Notes under the pieces: generated by a model
The model's input: only the letters and a program-made list of their open reading frames with translations
What the model was told of the DNA's origin: nothing
Databases searched by the model: none
In this document: one piece after another, positions 24,385 through 32,794 of the stretch
How positions within the stretch are numbered: position 1 is the stretch's first letter
How the letters are laid out: each line of letters opens with the position of its first letter
Program-made: the position numbers and the translations under genes
Source of the DNA: Actinomycetes bacterium
Lineage (GTDB): Bacteria > Actinomycetota > Acidimicrobiia > Acidimicrobiales > RAAP-2
Assembly: GCA_021785695.1 (NCBI GenBank)
Contig: JAJYEQ010000012.1
Span: 1 to 48,854 of the forward strand
Length of the DNA: 48,854 nucleotides
Direction of reading: 5' to 3'

Positions 24385-25895
24385 CGCAGGCCGGCGCGCA
24401 CGGCCATGTCCTCGGTGGCCACCAGCGTGCGCGCCGCCCGGGCCTCGTCCACGCGCCCGACCGGCGTGGCCTGGGGCGCCGCGTGCACGCGCGCCGGGTC
24501 GTCGTGGGCGCGCGCGACGATGCGCTCGAGGGCCTGCGCCAGCGCCTCGAGCGTCTCGGGGCTCTCGGTCTCGGTCGGCTCGATCATCAGGGCCTCGTCG
24601 ACGATCAGGGGGAAGTACACCGTGGGCGCGTGGAACCCCTCGTCGAGCAGCGACTTGGCCACGTCCAGCGCGCGCACCCCGGTGGCTTCCTTGAGCGCCG
24701 TCGCGGTGACCACGCACTCGTGCATGCACGGGCGGTCGTAGGCCGCCGGCAGGACCGCGGCCAGGCGGCGGCGCACCCAGTTGGCGTTCAGCACGGCGTG
24801 CTCGGCGACGGCGGCCAGGCCCTCGGCCCCGTGGGTCTCGATGTAGGCCAGGGCCCGCGCCAGCACCAGGGCGTTGCCGTGCCAGCCGTGCACGCGCCCG
24901 ATCGAGCGCGCCGGGCTCTCCCACCCGTAGCCGTCGTCCCGGCGCACCGGGCGCGGTCCCGGCAGGAAGTCCACCAGGGCATCGCCCACGGCCACCGGTC
25001 CGGCCCCCGGTCCCCCACCGCCGTGGGGCGTCGCGAAGGTCTTGTGCAGGTTCATGTGCACGATGTCAAAGCCCATGTCGCCGGGGCGGGCCTGGCCGAG
25101 GATCGCGTTCAGGTTGGCCCCGTCGTAATAGAGCAGGCCGCCCACGCCGTGGACCAGCTCGGCGATGGGATCGATGTCCTCCTCAAAGAGCCCGACCGTG
25201 TTGGGATTGGTGAGCATGATCCCGGCCACGTCGTCGCCCAGGCGCGCCGCCAGCGCCTCCAGGTCGACCAGGCCACGCGCGGTCGAGGGCACCGTGGTCA
25301 CCTGGTAGCCACTGAGCGTCACCGACGCCGGGTTGGTCCCGTGCGCCGAGTCCGGGATCAGGACGCGGCGGCGCGCATCGCCCCGCGCCTGGTGGTAGGC
25401 GCGCATGAGCAGCAGGCCCGTCAGCTCGCCGGCGGCGCCGGCCGCCGGCTGCAGGGTCGCCGCCGTCATGCCAGTGATGGCGCAGAGCCGCTCTTCTAAG
25501 GTCACCAGCAGCTCCAGCCAGCCCTGGGTCAAGGAGGCGTCGGCCGCCGGGTGCACGTGGGCCAGAGCGGCCAGAGCGGCCACCTCGTCGGCCATCTTGG
25601 GGTTGTACTTCATGGTGCACGAGCCCAGCGGGTACGCCCCCAGGTCCACCGAGTACTGGCGGGCGCTGAGGCGCGTGACGTGCCCGACCAGGTCCCGTTC
25701 GGCCAGGTCCACGGTCACCAGGCGATCGTCGCGCCGGTGCGGCGCGGGGATCATGGCGTCGAGCGCGCGCGGCGCGATGCCCGTCGCGCGCAGCTGGGCC
25801 GCGCTGCGCCCCGGTGAGGACAGCTCGAACATCGTCGGCTCGCTCTCGCGGCCCACCAGAGGCGCCGAGGCGGCGCGGCCGCCCGCCGCACTCAC
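24381..25895 (-). CDS. gcvPB: Glycine dehydrogenase (decarboxylating) subunit 2
   Basis: 504 residues. This is the C-terminal half of the P-protein, carrying PLP; it decarboxylates glycine and passes the aminomethyl group to lipoyl-GcvH. LGSCTMKYNPK (91-101), DSAHGTNPAS and the PLP lysine Lys285 in MNLHKTFATPHGGGGPG are conserved. It pairs with gcvPA, whose stop overlaps its GTG start (GTGA). The last 25 residues (after AHDDPARVHAAP) are an extra tail compared with the usual end of the family. Confidence 0.96.
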   Translation of the reverse strand: MSAAGGRAASAPLVGRESEPTMFELSSPGRSAAQLRATGIAPRALDAMIPAPHRRDDRLVTVDLAERDLVGHVTRLSARQYSVDLGAYPLGSCTMKYNPKMADEVAALAALAHVHPAADASLTQGWLELLVTLEERLCAITGMTAATLQPAAGAAGELTGLLLMRAYHQARGDARRRVLIPDSAHGTNPASVTLSGYQVTTVPSTARGLVDLEALAARLGDDVAGIMLTNPNTVGLFEEDIDPIAELVHGVGGLLYYDGANLNAILGQARPGDMGFDIVHMNLHKTFATPHGGGGPGAGPVAVGDALVDFLPGPRPVRRDDGYGWESPARSIGRVHGWHGNALVLARALAYIETHGAEGLAAVAEHAVLNANWVRRRLAAVLPAAYDRPCMHECVVTATALKEATGVRALDVAKSLLDEGFHAPTVYFPLIVDEALMIEPTETESPETLEALAQALERIVARAHDDPARVHAAPQATPVGRVDEARAARTLVATEDMAVRAGLR

Positions 25896-27247
25896 GACGC
25901 CACCGCCTCGCGCAGCGCCTCGACGTACGCGTCGAGGTCCCGGGCCCGGTGGCGCTCGGTCACCGTCACGATCAGCACGTCATCTCCGTCTCCTCCCATC
26001 GCGCCCGGCGGCTCCAGCGCCCGCGCCGCGACCCCGCCCAGGATGCCGCGGCCCGCCATCGCGGCCAGCACCGCTTCGACCGGGCGGCCAAGGCGCAGCG
26101 CGAACTCGCGCACGAACGGCGCTCCGCTGGCGGCGCTGACGCCGGGAATCTGCGTCACTCGCTCGGCCAGCTCGTGGGCGCCGCTCGCGCAGCGCAGCGC
26201 CATCTCGCGCAGGCCGTCGGTGCCCAGCCACCCCAGCTGGATCACCGCGGTCACCGCCATCAGGGTCTGGTTCGTGCACACGTTCGACGTCGCGCGCTCG
26301 CGCCGGATGTCCTGCTCACGCGCCCGCAGCGTCGTCACGAAGGCCCGCCGCCCCACGACGTCGACCGTCTCGCCGACGATGCGACCCGGCAGGCGCCGCA
26401 CCAGCTCCTCGCGCACCGCGAACAGCCCGAGGTAGGGACCTCCGAAGGACAGCGCCGTGCCCAGTGCCTGGCCCTCCCCCACGAACACGTCGGCGCCCCA
26501 CGCGCCCGCCGAGCGCACCAGCGCGGCGGCCACCGGGTCAGCGGCCACCACGAGCAGCGCACCGCTGGCATCGGCCAGAGCACGCGCGGTCGCGATGTCC
26601 TCCAGGTAGCCCAGGTAGTTCGGGTAGCCCACCACCACCGCGGCCAGGTCGTCGCGGCCCCCGGCCGGCCACGCGGTCACCCCCTCGACCAGGGGCACTT
26701 CTTCGATCTGGTGTCCGGTGCCGGCCGCGAAGGTGCGCGCCGCCGCCCGCCAGTGCGGATGCACACCGCGCGACAGCAGCACCCCGTGGCGGCCCGTGGT
26801 GCTGGCCGCCAGGTTCAGGGCCTCGACCAGGGCGGCCGCGCCGTCGTAGAGGGAGGCGTTGGCCACCGGCAGGCCGCTCAAGCGGGCCACCAGCGTCTGG
26901 TACTCGAAGAGGGCCTGCAGGACCCCCTGGGCCACCTCGGGCTGGTAGGGCGTGTAGGCCGTCACGAACTCGCTGCGCGAGGCCAGCGCGCGCACCACCG
27001 GGGGGATGTCGTGGTCGTAGGCGCCGGCTCCGGCAAAGCACGTCAGTCCCGCCGCGACGTTGCGGTCGGCCAGGGCCGCCAGGTCGTCGAGCACGTCGAG
27101 CTCGCTGCGGCCCGCCGGGATCGGCAGGCCCCCGGCCAGGCGGACCGCCGCGGGCAGGTGGGCGAAGAGGTCCTCCATGCGCTCCAGGCCGAGAAAGGAC
27201 AGCATCGCGGCGTCCTGCTCGGCGGTGTGGGGAAGGTAGGTGGGCAC
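25892..27247 (-). CDS. gcvPA: Glycine dehydrogenase (decarboxylating) subunit 1
   Basis: 451 residues, N-terminal half of the split P-protein. Typical parts are HTAEQDAAMLSFLG at the start, FAGAGAYDHDIPPVVRAL, TAYTPYQPEVAQGVLQALFEYQT and the middle region with VGEGQALGTALSFGGPYLG. GTG 27247 starts one base after the gcvT stop. Split P-proteins are the rule in Firmicutes and archaea; mycobacteria have one fused chain, so the split form separates this organism from them. Confidence 0.96.
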   Translation of the reverse strand: MPTYLPHTAEQDAAMLSFLGLERMEDLFAHLPAAVRLAGGLPIPAGRSELDVLDDLAALADRNVAAGLTCFAGAGAYDHDIPPVVRALASRSEFVTAYTPYQPEVAQGVLQALFEYQTLVARLSGLPVANASLYDGAAALVEALNLAASTTGRHGVLLSRGVHPHWRAAARTFAAGTGHQIEEVPLVEGVTAWPAGGRDDLAAVVVGYPNYLGYLEDIATARALADASGALLVVAADPVAAALVRSAGAWGADVFVGEGQALGTALSFGGPYLGLFAVREELVRRLPGRIVGETVDVVGRRAFVTTLRAREQDIRRERATSNVCTNQTLMAVTAVIQLGWLGTDGLREMALRCASGAHELAERVTQIPGVSAASGAPFVREFALRLGRPVEAVLAAMAGRGILGGVAARALEPPGAMGGDGDDVLIVTVTERHRARDLDAYVEALREAVAS

Positions 27248-27248
27248 C

Positions 27249-28301
27249 TCAGCGCGCCTTGGTCACGAAGGGCAGGGCCGTCACGACCGCCGCCGTCTCC
27301 CGGTCCCGCACCCGCACGGTCACCTCGCGGCCCGGGGCCAGGTCCCCTTCCAGGAGGCCGAGCCCGATCCCCCGCTCCAAGATGGGGCTGAAGTTCCCCG
27401 AGCACAGCTCGCCGACCTCCTGGCCGTCGGCCAGCACGACCGCCCCCTCGCGCAGGGGCCGCCGATCCGGACCCAGCACCCCGGTGAGGTGCCGGCGCAC
27501 GCCGCGCTCGCGCTCGGCCTCCACCGCCGCCCGACCCCGGAAGCTGGGCTTGGACCATCCCAGGACCCAGCCCAGCCCGGCCTCGAGCGTCGTCGACGTC
27601 CGGCTCAGCTCGTGGCCGTAGAGCGGCAGGGCGGCCTCCAGGCGCAGCGTGTCGCGCGCGCCCAGGCCCGCCGGCTCGATCCCGGCCTCGACCAGGCGCT
27701 CGAAGAGGTCCCCAGCCACCTCGTTGGGGGCGCTGATCTCGATCCCGGCCTCTCCGGTATACCCCGTGCCGGCCACCCGGACCTCCACCCCGTGCACGTC
27801 GAAGCGCGCTACCCGGAACCGACCCACCTCGCCGAAGCGCGGGTCCACACTCGCGGCCCGCTCGCGCGCGCGGGGTCCCTGGACCGCGAGCACGCAGCGC
27901 GTCGCGGTCACGTCGACCCCGCTCACCGCGTCGAGGACTCCGGCGGTGTTGGAGGCGTTGGGCATCACGTCGAACTCGTCGCTCGACACCCACCAGATGA
28001 TCAGGTCGTCGACGACCGTCCCCTCGGGTGTCAGCAGGTGCGTGTACTGCGCGCGGCCCGGCGCGATCTTGTCCAAGTCGTTGGTGAAGGCCTCCTGCAG
28101 CTCGGCGTAGGCGCCGGGCCCGTCGCAGCGCACGGTGCCCAGGTGGCTGACGTCGAAGACGACGGAGTCGCGACGGCAGGCCAGGTGCTCGTGCACGGTG
28201 CCCTGCGAGTAGGACAGGGGCATCAGCCACCCCCCGAAGGGGACGAACTTGGCACCCCGCGCCCGATGGTGATCCTCAAGGAAAGGTCGACGCTCGCTCA
28301 C
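27249..28301 (-). CDS. gcvT: Aminomethyltransferase (glycine cleavage T-protein)
   Basis: 350 residues. It releases ammonia from aminomethyl-GcvH and makes methylene-tetrahydrofolate. FVPFGGWLMPLSYSQGTVHEHLACRR matches the N-terminal folate region, FDVSHLGTVRCDGPGA follows, then the Asp-containing GYTGEAGIEI and LGARDTLRLEAALPLYGHEL. The C-terminal barrel ends the protein. The GTG start has no Shine-Dalgarno sequence but a TAGAGT hexamer ends 6 bases before it. The conserved MP in the DVSHMG-like region is changed to HLG. Confidence 0.95.
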   Translation of the reverse strand: MSERRPFLEDHHRARGAKFVPFGGWLMPLSYSQGTVHEHLACRRDSVVFDVSHLGTVRCDGPGAYAELQEAFTNDLDKIAPGRAQYTHLLTPEGTVVDDLIIWWVSSDEFDVMPNASNTAGVLDAVSGVDVTATRCVLAVQGPRARERAASVDPRFGEVGRFRVARFDVHGVEVRVAGTGYTGEAGIEISAPNEVAGDLFERLVEAGIEPAGLGARDTLRLEAALPLYGHELSRTSTTLEAGLGWVLGWSKPSFRGRAAVEAERERGVRRHLTGVLGPDRRPLREGAVVLADGQEVGELCSGNFSPILERGIGLGLLEGDLAPGREVTVRVRDRETAAVVTALPFVTKAR

Positions 28302-28307
28302 GGCGTC

Positions 28308-28313
28308 ACTCTA
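28308..28313 (-). promoter_or_regulatory. -10 element (TAGAGT) of gcvT, leaderless type
   Basis: On the minus strand TAGAGT, then GACGCC, then GTG 28301. It lies in the 13-base gap after the nuclease-like gene, so gcvT-gcvPA-gcvPB may have its own promoter inside the run. No glycine riboswitch fits in this gap. Confidence 0.45.
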
Positions 28314-28314
28314 C

Positions 28315-28704
28315 CTAGGCCGCGATGATGATTCCGGGGTCCAGTCCATGGCGCGCGATCAGGGCCCGGAAGTCCCGCTGGTAGACGACGGTCAGGGCGA
28401 TCTCGGGATACAGCTGGCGAAAGGTGCGCACCTTGCGGTTCTTGCGCGTCACCAGACGCTGGTCGGCCACCGTCAGCTCGACGAAGGCCCTCTGTTCCAC
28501 GAGGTAGAAGTCGGGACGGAACCCGCGCGTGGGCCGTCCGCTCTCGTCCCAGGCCAGGGGGAACTCCATGGGCTCGTAGAGCCACGGCACCCCGTAGAGC
28601 GTGAGCAGGTCAGCGAAGAGCCGCTCGCTGGGGTGGGCGAAGCGCAGGTCGACGCGCGGGCGTCCCGCCGGATGGTGGGCGCCCTCGGCCGCGAACCGGT
28701 TCAC
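28315..28704 (-). CDS. Small PD-(D/E)XK nuclease-like protein of unknown function
   Basis: 129 residues, GTG start overlapping the MerR stop (GTGA). The order Glu27 (HPSERLFADLL), Pro64-Asp65 (FRPDFYLVE) and Glu76-Leu77-Thr78 (FVELTV), followed by a basic TRKNRKVRTF helix, follows the core of PD-(D/E)XK/TnsA-like nucleases. The lysine of the ExK motif is Thr here, so cleavage activity is doubtful. FPLAWDESGRPTRGFRPDFYL is a well-formed segment that looks conserved. It lies between a MerR regulator and gcvT, coupled to the former. The family is not firmly recognised. Confidence 0.6.
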   Translation of the reverse strand: MNRFAAEGAHHPAGRPRVDLRFAHPSERLFADLLTLYGVPWLYEPMEFPLAWDESGRPTRGFRPDFYLVEQRAFVELTVADQRLVTRKNRKVRTFRQLYPEIALTVVYQRDFRALIARHGLDPGIIIAA

Positions 28705-29147
28705 GCCGAGCGTTGCTCCTTCTCCGACTCCCGGGCGCCCGCGATCGTCGTGGCCAGCGCGGCCACCACCCCCCCGAGGGGCACGATGTTGAAGACGCCC
28801 TGGCCACCGCGCAGCAGGTCCACGAGGTCGCCGTCGCTGCGCGCCAGCACCGAGCCCCGCTCGCTCAGGACCAGGCTCGCCGACTTCAGGTCGGCCCCCA
28901 GCGCGTCGCGCAGGCACGCCACGGCCTGGCGGGCCCGCGTCAGCGCCACCCCGGCGTCCAGGAGCGACTTGATGACCTTGACCTCCAGCACGTCCTCGTA
29001 GCTGTAGGAGCGCTTGGTCCCACTCCCCCGGGCCTCCTGGATGGAGGGCGTGATCAGGCCCGTGCGCGACCAGTAGTCCAACTGCCGGTACGTCACTCCG
29101 GTGAGCCGGCACACGGCCGGTCCCCCGAAGCCCATCGAGCGATCCAT
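28701..29147 (-). CDS. MerR-family regulator (Rv1830-like)
   Basis: 148 residues. The winged-helix domain (about 8-75) has CRLTGVTYRQLDYWSRTGLITPSI and RSYSYEDVLEVKVIKSLLDAGVAL, typical of the short MerR-like proteins near glycine-cleavage genes in actinobacteria, such as Rv1830. The C-terminal half is helical and lacks the cysteines of metal sensors. ATG 29147 is preceded by GGGAGGA, one of the best Shine-Dalgarno sequences in the window. A TACGAT about 28 bases upstream could be its -10. It may control itself and the genes that follow. Confidence 0.85.
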   Translation of the reverse strand: MDRSMGFGGPAVCRLTGVTYRQLDYWSRTGLITPSIQEARGSGTKRSYSYEDVLEVKVIKSLLDAGVALTRARQAVACLRDALGADLKSASLVLSERGSVLARSDGDLVDLLRGGQGVFNIVPLGGVVAALATTIAGARESEKEQRSA

Positions 29148-29237
29148 ACTTCCTCCCGACTCCAGGCACCCCCATCGTAGCCAGTGAACTACAGGCGTGT
29201 CATTCGGGCGGTCCCCCCCCGAGCCGGCGCCGTCAGC

Positions 29238-30002
29238 TCACAGCGGGGTCACGTAGGCGCCACTGATGCCCCCGTCGACCAGGAAAGTGGCTCCGGTGAC
29301 GAAGGATGCCTCATCGGAGGCCAGAAAGAGCGCCGCGTTGGCGATCTCCTCGGGCTCGGCGAAGCGGCCCAGGGGGATGTGGACCAGGCGCCGGGCGGCG
29401 CGCTCGGGGTCCTTGGCGAACAGCTCGCGCAGCAGGGGCGTGTTCACGGGCCCCGGGCACAGGGCGTTCACGCGCACGTGCTGGCGGGCGAACTCCACGG
29501 CCAGCTCGCGGCTCATCGACAGGACCCCACCCTTGGAGGCCGAGTACGAGATCTGCGAGGTGGCCGACCCCATCACGGCGACGAAGGACGCGGTGTTGAT
29601 GATCGACCCGCCACCGCGCTCCAGCAGCAGGGGGATGCCGTAGTGGCAGCCCAGGTAGACCGAGGTCAGGTTGACCTCCTGGACCCGGCGCCACGCGTCG
29701 AGGCCCGTGGTCAGGATCGAGTCGTCGTCACTCGGTGAGATCCCGGCGTTGTTGAAGAGCACGTCGAGTCCCCCGAAGGTCGTCACGGTGGCCGCGAACA
29801 TGTCACGCACGCTGGCCTCGTCAGCCACGTCGACTTCCACGAACAGGCCATCGATCGACGCGGCGAGCTCCCGGCCACTCACGGCGTCGATGTCGGCCAC
29901 CACCACCGACGCGCCCTCTTGGGCGAAGCGGATCGCCGCCGCGCGACCGATGCCGCTGCCCGCGCCCGTGATCACACAGACCTTGTTCTCCAGTCGTCCC
30001 AT
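29238..30002 (-). CDS. SDR-family NAD(P)-dependent oxidoreductase
   Basis: 254 residues, classical SDR. TGAGSGIGRA (11-20) binds the cofactor, and an Asp at the end of strand 2 (VVVADIDAV) points to NAD. NNAG, INTASF and the YSASK catalytic motif are present, with LVDGGIS near the end. ATG 30002 is chosen over GTG 30005 because GGAGG is then 4 bases away. It overlaps the aldehyde dehydrogenase stop, so the two form one unit with the glutamine-synthetase-like gene. It probably oxidises an alcohol or amine-derived intermediate of that pathway, but the substrate is unknown. Confidence 0.88.
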   Translation of the reverse strand: MGRLENKVCVITGAGSGIGRAAAIRFAQEGASVVVADIDAVSGRELAASIDGLFVEVDVADEASVRDMFAATVTTFGGLDVLFNNAGISPSDDDSILTTGLDAWRRVQEVNLTSVYLGCHYGIPLLLERGGGSIINTASFVAVMGSATSQISYSASKGGVLSMSRELAVEFARQHVRVNALCPGPVNTPLLRELFAKDPERAARRLVHIPLGRFAEPEEIANAALFLASDEASFVTGATFLVDGGISGAYVTPL

Positions 30003-31363
30003 CACTCCTCCGTCGCTATGAAGACGTTCTTCTCCTCGCTGAACTCCAGCAGGGCGTCGGGGCCGAGCTCGCGGCCCAGGCCGGACTGCTTGAAGCCGCC
30101 AAAGGGCGTCGCGTAACGCACCGACGCGTTGGAGTTCACCGACAGCGTGCCGGTGTCCACGGCGCGGGCCACGCGCAGGGCCCGGCCCACGTCACGGGTC
30201 CACAGCGAGCCCGAGAGGCCGAAGGGACCCTCGTTGGCCAGGGCCACGGCCTCGGCCTCGTCGGCGAAGGGGACCACCGACACCACCGGCCCGAAGATCT
30301 CCTCTCGGTAGGCGCGACCCGTGCGGTCCCCGACCAGGACCGTGGGGGCGTACCAGTAGCCCGCTCCCTCGGGTCGCGAGCCCACGAAGGCCACCTCGGC
30401 CGACGCCACGTAGGCGGCCACCGTCTCGCGGTGCGCCCCGCTGATCAGCGGGCCCATCTCGCTGTGCTCGTCGGCCGGATCGAGCACCCGGACGCCCTGG
30501 ACGGCGGCCTCGAAGAGCTCCATGAACCGTTCGTAGGCGCCCTGCTCGACCAGGATGCGCGAGCGGGCGCAGCAGTCCTGGCCCGCATTGTCGAAGACCG
30601 CGTAGGGCGCCTGCGCGGCGGCTCGCTCGAGGTCGGCGTCGGCGAACACGATGTTGGCGCTCTTGCCCCCCAGCTCCAAGGTGACCCGCTTCATCTGCTC
30701 GGCGCAGCCCGCCATCACCGTGCGTCCCACGGCGGTGGAGCCCGTGAAGCAGATCTTGCGCACCGCCTCGTGCGAGACGAGGCGGCCGCCCACCAGCGCC
30801 CCGTCGCCCGTGACCACCTGGAAGACGCCCTCGGGCAGACCGGCCTCCAGGGCCAACTCGCCCAGGCGCAGGGCCGTGAGCGGCGTCAGGGTGGCGGGCT
30901 TCAAGACGACCGCGTTGCCGGCCGCCAGTGCCGGGGCGAACCCCCACGACGCGATCGGCATCGGGAAGTTCCACGGGGCGATCACCCCGACCACGCCGAG
31001 GGGCTCGTGGAAGGTCACGTCGACGCCGCCGGCCACGGGGATCTGCTTGCCCGCGAAGCGCTCGGGAGCACCCGCGTAGTAGGCCAAGACGTCCCGGACG
31101 TTGCCCGCCTCCCAGCGCGCGTTGGTGATCGTGTGGCCGGCGTTGGCGACCTCCAGCCGGGCCAGCTCCTCGACGTGCGCGTCCACCACGTCGGCGAAGC
31201 GCCGCAGCAGGCGAGACCGGTCCGCCGGGGTCACGCGGCGCCACGCTGGCACCACGCGCGCCGCGCGCTCGATGATCGCGTCGACCTCGGGCAGGGTGCG
31301 CCGCGGCACGGCCCCGATGACCTGCTCGGTCGACGGGCTAATGATGCTCTGCGTGTCGCTCAT
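30002..31363 (-). CDS. NAD(P)-dependent aldehyde dehydrogenase, PuuC-like by context
   Basis: 453 residues, a little shorter than most (about 480-500). Asn132 in PWNF, Glu230 in LELGGKSANIVF and the nucleophile Cys264 in NAGQDCCARSR are all present, as is the FTGSTAVGR cofactor loop. The second cysteine right after the nucleophile is seen in a number of amino-aldehyde dehydrogenases. It starts 6 bases after the PuuA-like gene and overlaps the SDR, so it should oxidise the aldehyde made from the glutamylated amine. Betaine- or aminobutyraldehyde-type substrates are alternatives. Confidence 0.88.
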   Translation of the reverse strand: MSDTQSIISPSTEQVIGAVPRRTLPEVDAIIERAARVVPAWRRVTPADRSRLLRRFADVVDAHVEELARLEVANAGHTITNARWEAGNVRDVLAYYAGAPERFAGKQIPVAGGVDVTFHEPLGVVGVIAPWNFPMPIASWGFAPALAAGNAVVLKPATLTPLTALRLGELALEAGLPEGVFQVVTGDGALVGGRLVSHEAVRKICFTGSTAVGRTVMAGCAEQMKRVTLELGGKSANIVFADADLERAAAQAPYAVFDNAGQDCCARSRILVEQGAYERFMELFEAAVQGVRVLDPADEHSEMGPLISGAHRETVAAYVASAEVAFVGSRPEGAGYWYAPTVLVGDRTGRAYREEIFGPVVSVVPFADEAEAVALANEGPFGLSGSLWTRDVGRALRVARAVDTGTLSVNSNASVRYATPFGGFKQSGLGRELGPDALLEFSEEKNVFIATEE

Positions 31364-31369
31364 CGTCGC

Positions 31370-32737
31370 TCACAGTCTCTCGAATCCGCGCAGGCGCTCC
31401 CAGTCGGTGACCGCCGCCTGGAAGGTCTCGAGTTCGACGCGGCCGGCGCGCCCGTAGTGGGCCACCACGTCCTCGCCGAAAGCCTCGCGGGCCAGCGTGG
31501 AGCCTTCGAACAGGTCGATTGCCTCGCTGAGGGTCGCCGGGACCCGCGCGACGTCGGCCTCGTAGGCGTTGCCCTCGTAGGGCGGCGGCGCGCTGCGCCC
31601 CTCGTCGATGCCGGCCAGACCAGCGGCGACCAGCGCCGCCTCGGCCAGGTAGGGGTTGACGTCCCCGCCCGGGATGCGGCACTCCACGCGCAGCGAGCCG
31701 CCGTGGCCCACCACCCGGAAGGCACAGGTCCGGTTGTCCAGACCCCAGGCCAGGGCCGTGGGGGCAAACGAGCCGGCTACGAAGCGCTTGTAGCTGTTGA
31801 CGTTCGGGGCCAGCAGGAGCGACAGCTCGCGGGCGTGGGCGATCAGTCCGCCCAGGAAGGCCGAGAAGACGGGTGACTCGCCCAGCGGGCCGTCGCCGGC
31901 GAACACCGGGCGTCCCGCCTCGTCGCGCAGCGAGAGGTGGATATGGCACGAGTTGCCCTCGCGCTCGTTGAACTTGGCCATGAAGGTGGCGCTCAGGCCC
32001 TCCTGGGCGGCGATCTCCTTGACCCCGAGCTTGAACAGGCCGTGCTCGTCGCACTTGTCGACCAGGTCGGCGTAGCGGAAGGCGATCTCGTGCTGCCCGA
32101 AGTTGCACTCCCCCTTGGCTGACTCGACCACCATGCCCGCGCCGCGCATGGCCCGCCGCACCCGGCCCAGGAACGGCTCGACGCGGCCCGTGCCCAGCAA
32201 CGAGTAGTCCACGTTGTACTGGTTGGCCGGCGTCAGGTCCCGGTACCCGCGCGACCACGCGTCCTCGTAGCGGTCCGTGAAGACGAGGAACTCCAGCTCG
32301 GTCCCGGTCAGCCCCGTCCAGCCGCGCTCGGCCAGGCGCGCCACCTGGCGCTGGAGCACTTGGCGCGGCGAGACGGTCACGTCGGCGCCCGCCGTCGAGC
32401 GCACGTCGCAGAACACGATCGCCGTGGCGTCGTGCCAGGGCACCAGCCGCGTCGAGTCCCAGTCCGGGACCAGCACCACGTCGCCGTACCCCTGGTCCCA
32501 CGAGGTCAGGGCGAAGCCATCGAGCGTGCGCATGTCGACGTCCGACGCCAGCACGTAGGCACAGCCCTCGACGCGGTCCTCACCCGACTCCTCCAGCAGG
32601 AACCGCGCATCCATCCGCTTGCCCTGCAGGCGTCCCTGCACGTCGGTCATCGCCACCAGAACGGTGTCGATCGTGCCTGCGGCCACGGCGCTCGCCAGGG
32701 ACTCGCGCGTCAGCCTCCCGCTTCGCTGATCACCCAC
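31370..32737 (-). CDS. Glutamine synthetase family protein, gamma-glutamyl-polyamine synthetase (PuuA) type
   Basis: 455 residues. All main glutamine synthetase motifs are visible: TGTELEFLVF (metal Glu), GECNFGQHEIAFRY, GNSCHIHLSL, the ATP-site APNVNSYKRFVAG and RVECRIPGGDVNPYLA. APNVNSYKRF followed by WGLDNRT matches PuuA-like ligases better than GlnA, and there is no adenylylation-site tyrosine motif in the tail. PuuA-like enzymes attach glutamate to amines such as putrescine. The GTG start has AAGGAG at 5 bases. Downstream aldehyde dehydrogenase and a PuuD-like hydrolase support this reading. Confidence 0.85.
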   Translation of the reverse strand: MGDQRSGRLTRESLASAVAAGTIDTVLVAMTDVQGRLQGKRMDARFLLEESGEDRVEGCAYVLASDVDMRTLDGFALTSWDQGYGDVVLVPDWDSTRLVPWHDATAIVFCDVRSTAGADVTVSPRQVLQRQVARLAERGWTGLTGTELEFLVFTDRYEDAWSRGYRDLTPANQYNVDYSLLGTGRVEPFLGRVRRAMRGAGMVVESAKGECNFGQHEIAFRYADLVDKCDEHGLFKLGVKEIAAQEGLSATFMAKFNEREGNSCHIHLSLRDEAGRPVFAGDGPLGESPVFSAFLGGLIAHARELSLLLAPNVNSYKRFVAGSFAPTALAWGLDNRTCAFRVVGHGGSLRVECRIPGGDVNPYLAEAALVAAGLAGIDEGRSAPPPYEGNAYEADVARVPATLSEAIDLFEGSTLAREAFGEDVVAHYGRAGRVELETFQAAVTDWERLRGFERL

Positions 32738-32762
32738 ACCGGCTCCTTGCTCGTGCTGATCG

Positions 32763-32768
32763 ATCGTA
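32763..32768 (-). promoter_or_regulatory. Candidate -10 element (TACGAT) of the glutamine-synthetase-like gene
   Basis: TACGAT on the minus strand lies 25 bases before GTG 32737, with the AAGGAG Shine-Dalgarno sequence between. It falls in the 57-base gap after the ABC ATPase, so the catabolic genes could be expressed apart from the transporter. Confidence 0.35.
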
Positions 32769-32794
32769 CTGGCCCCGGTGCGCCGACCCGCGGG

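Noticed and set aside
28302..28314. Glycine riboswitch before gcvT, and likewise before gcvH
   Set aside because: The gaps are 13 and 16 bases, far too short for the aptamer.
29148..29237. Rho-independent terminator between the SDR and MerR genes
   Set aside because: The region has an 8-base C/G run and some GC-rich pairing but no stable stem followed by a T-run on the minus strand.
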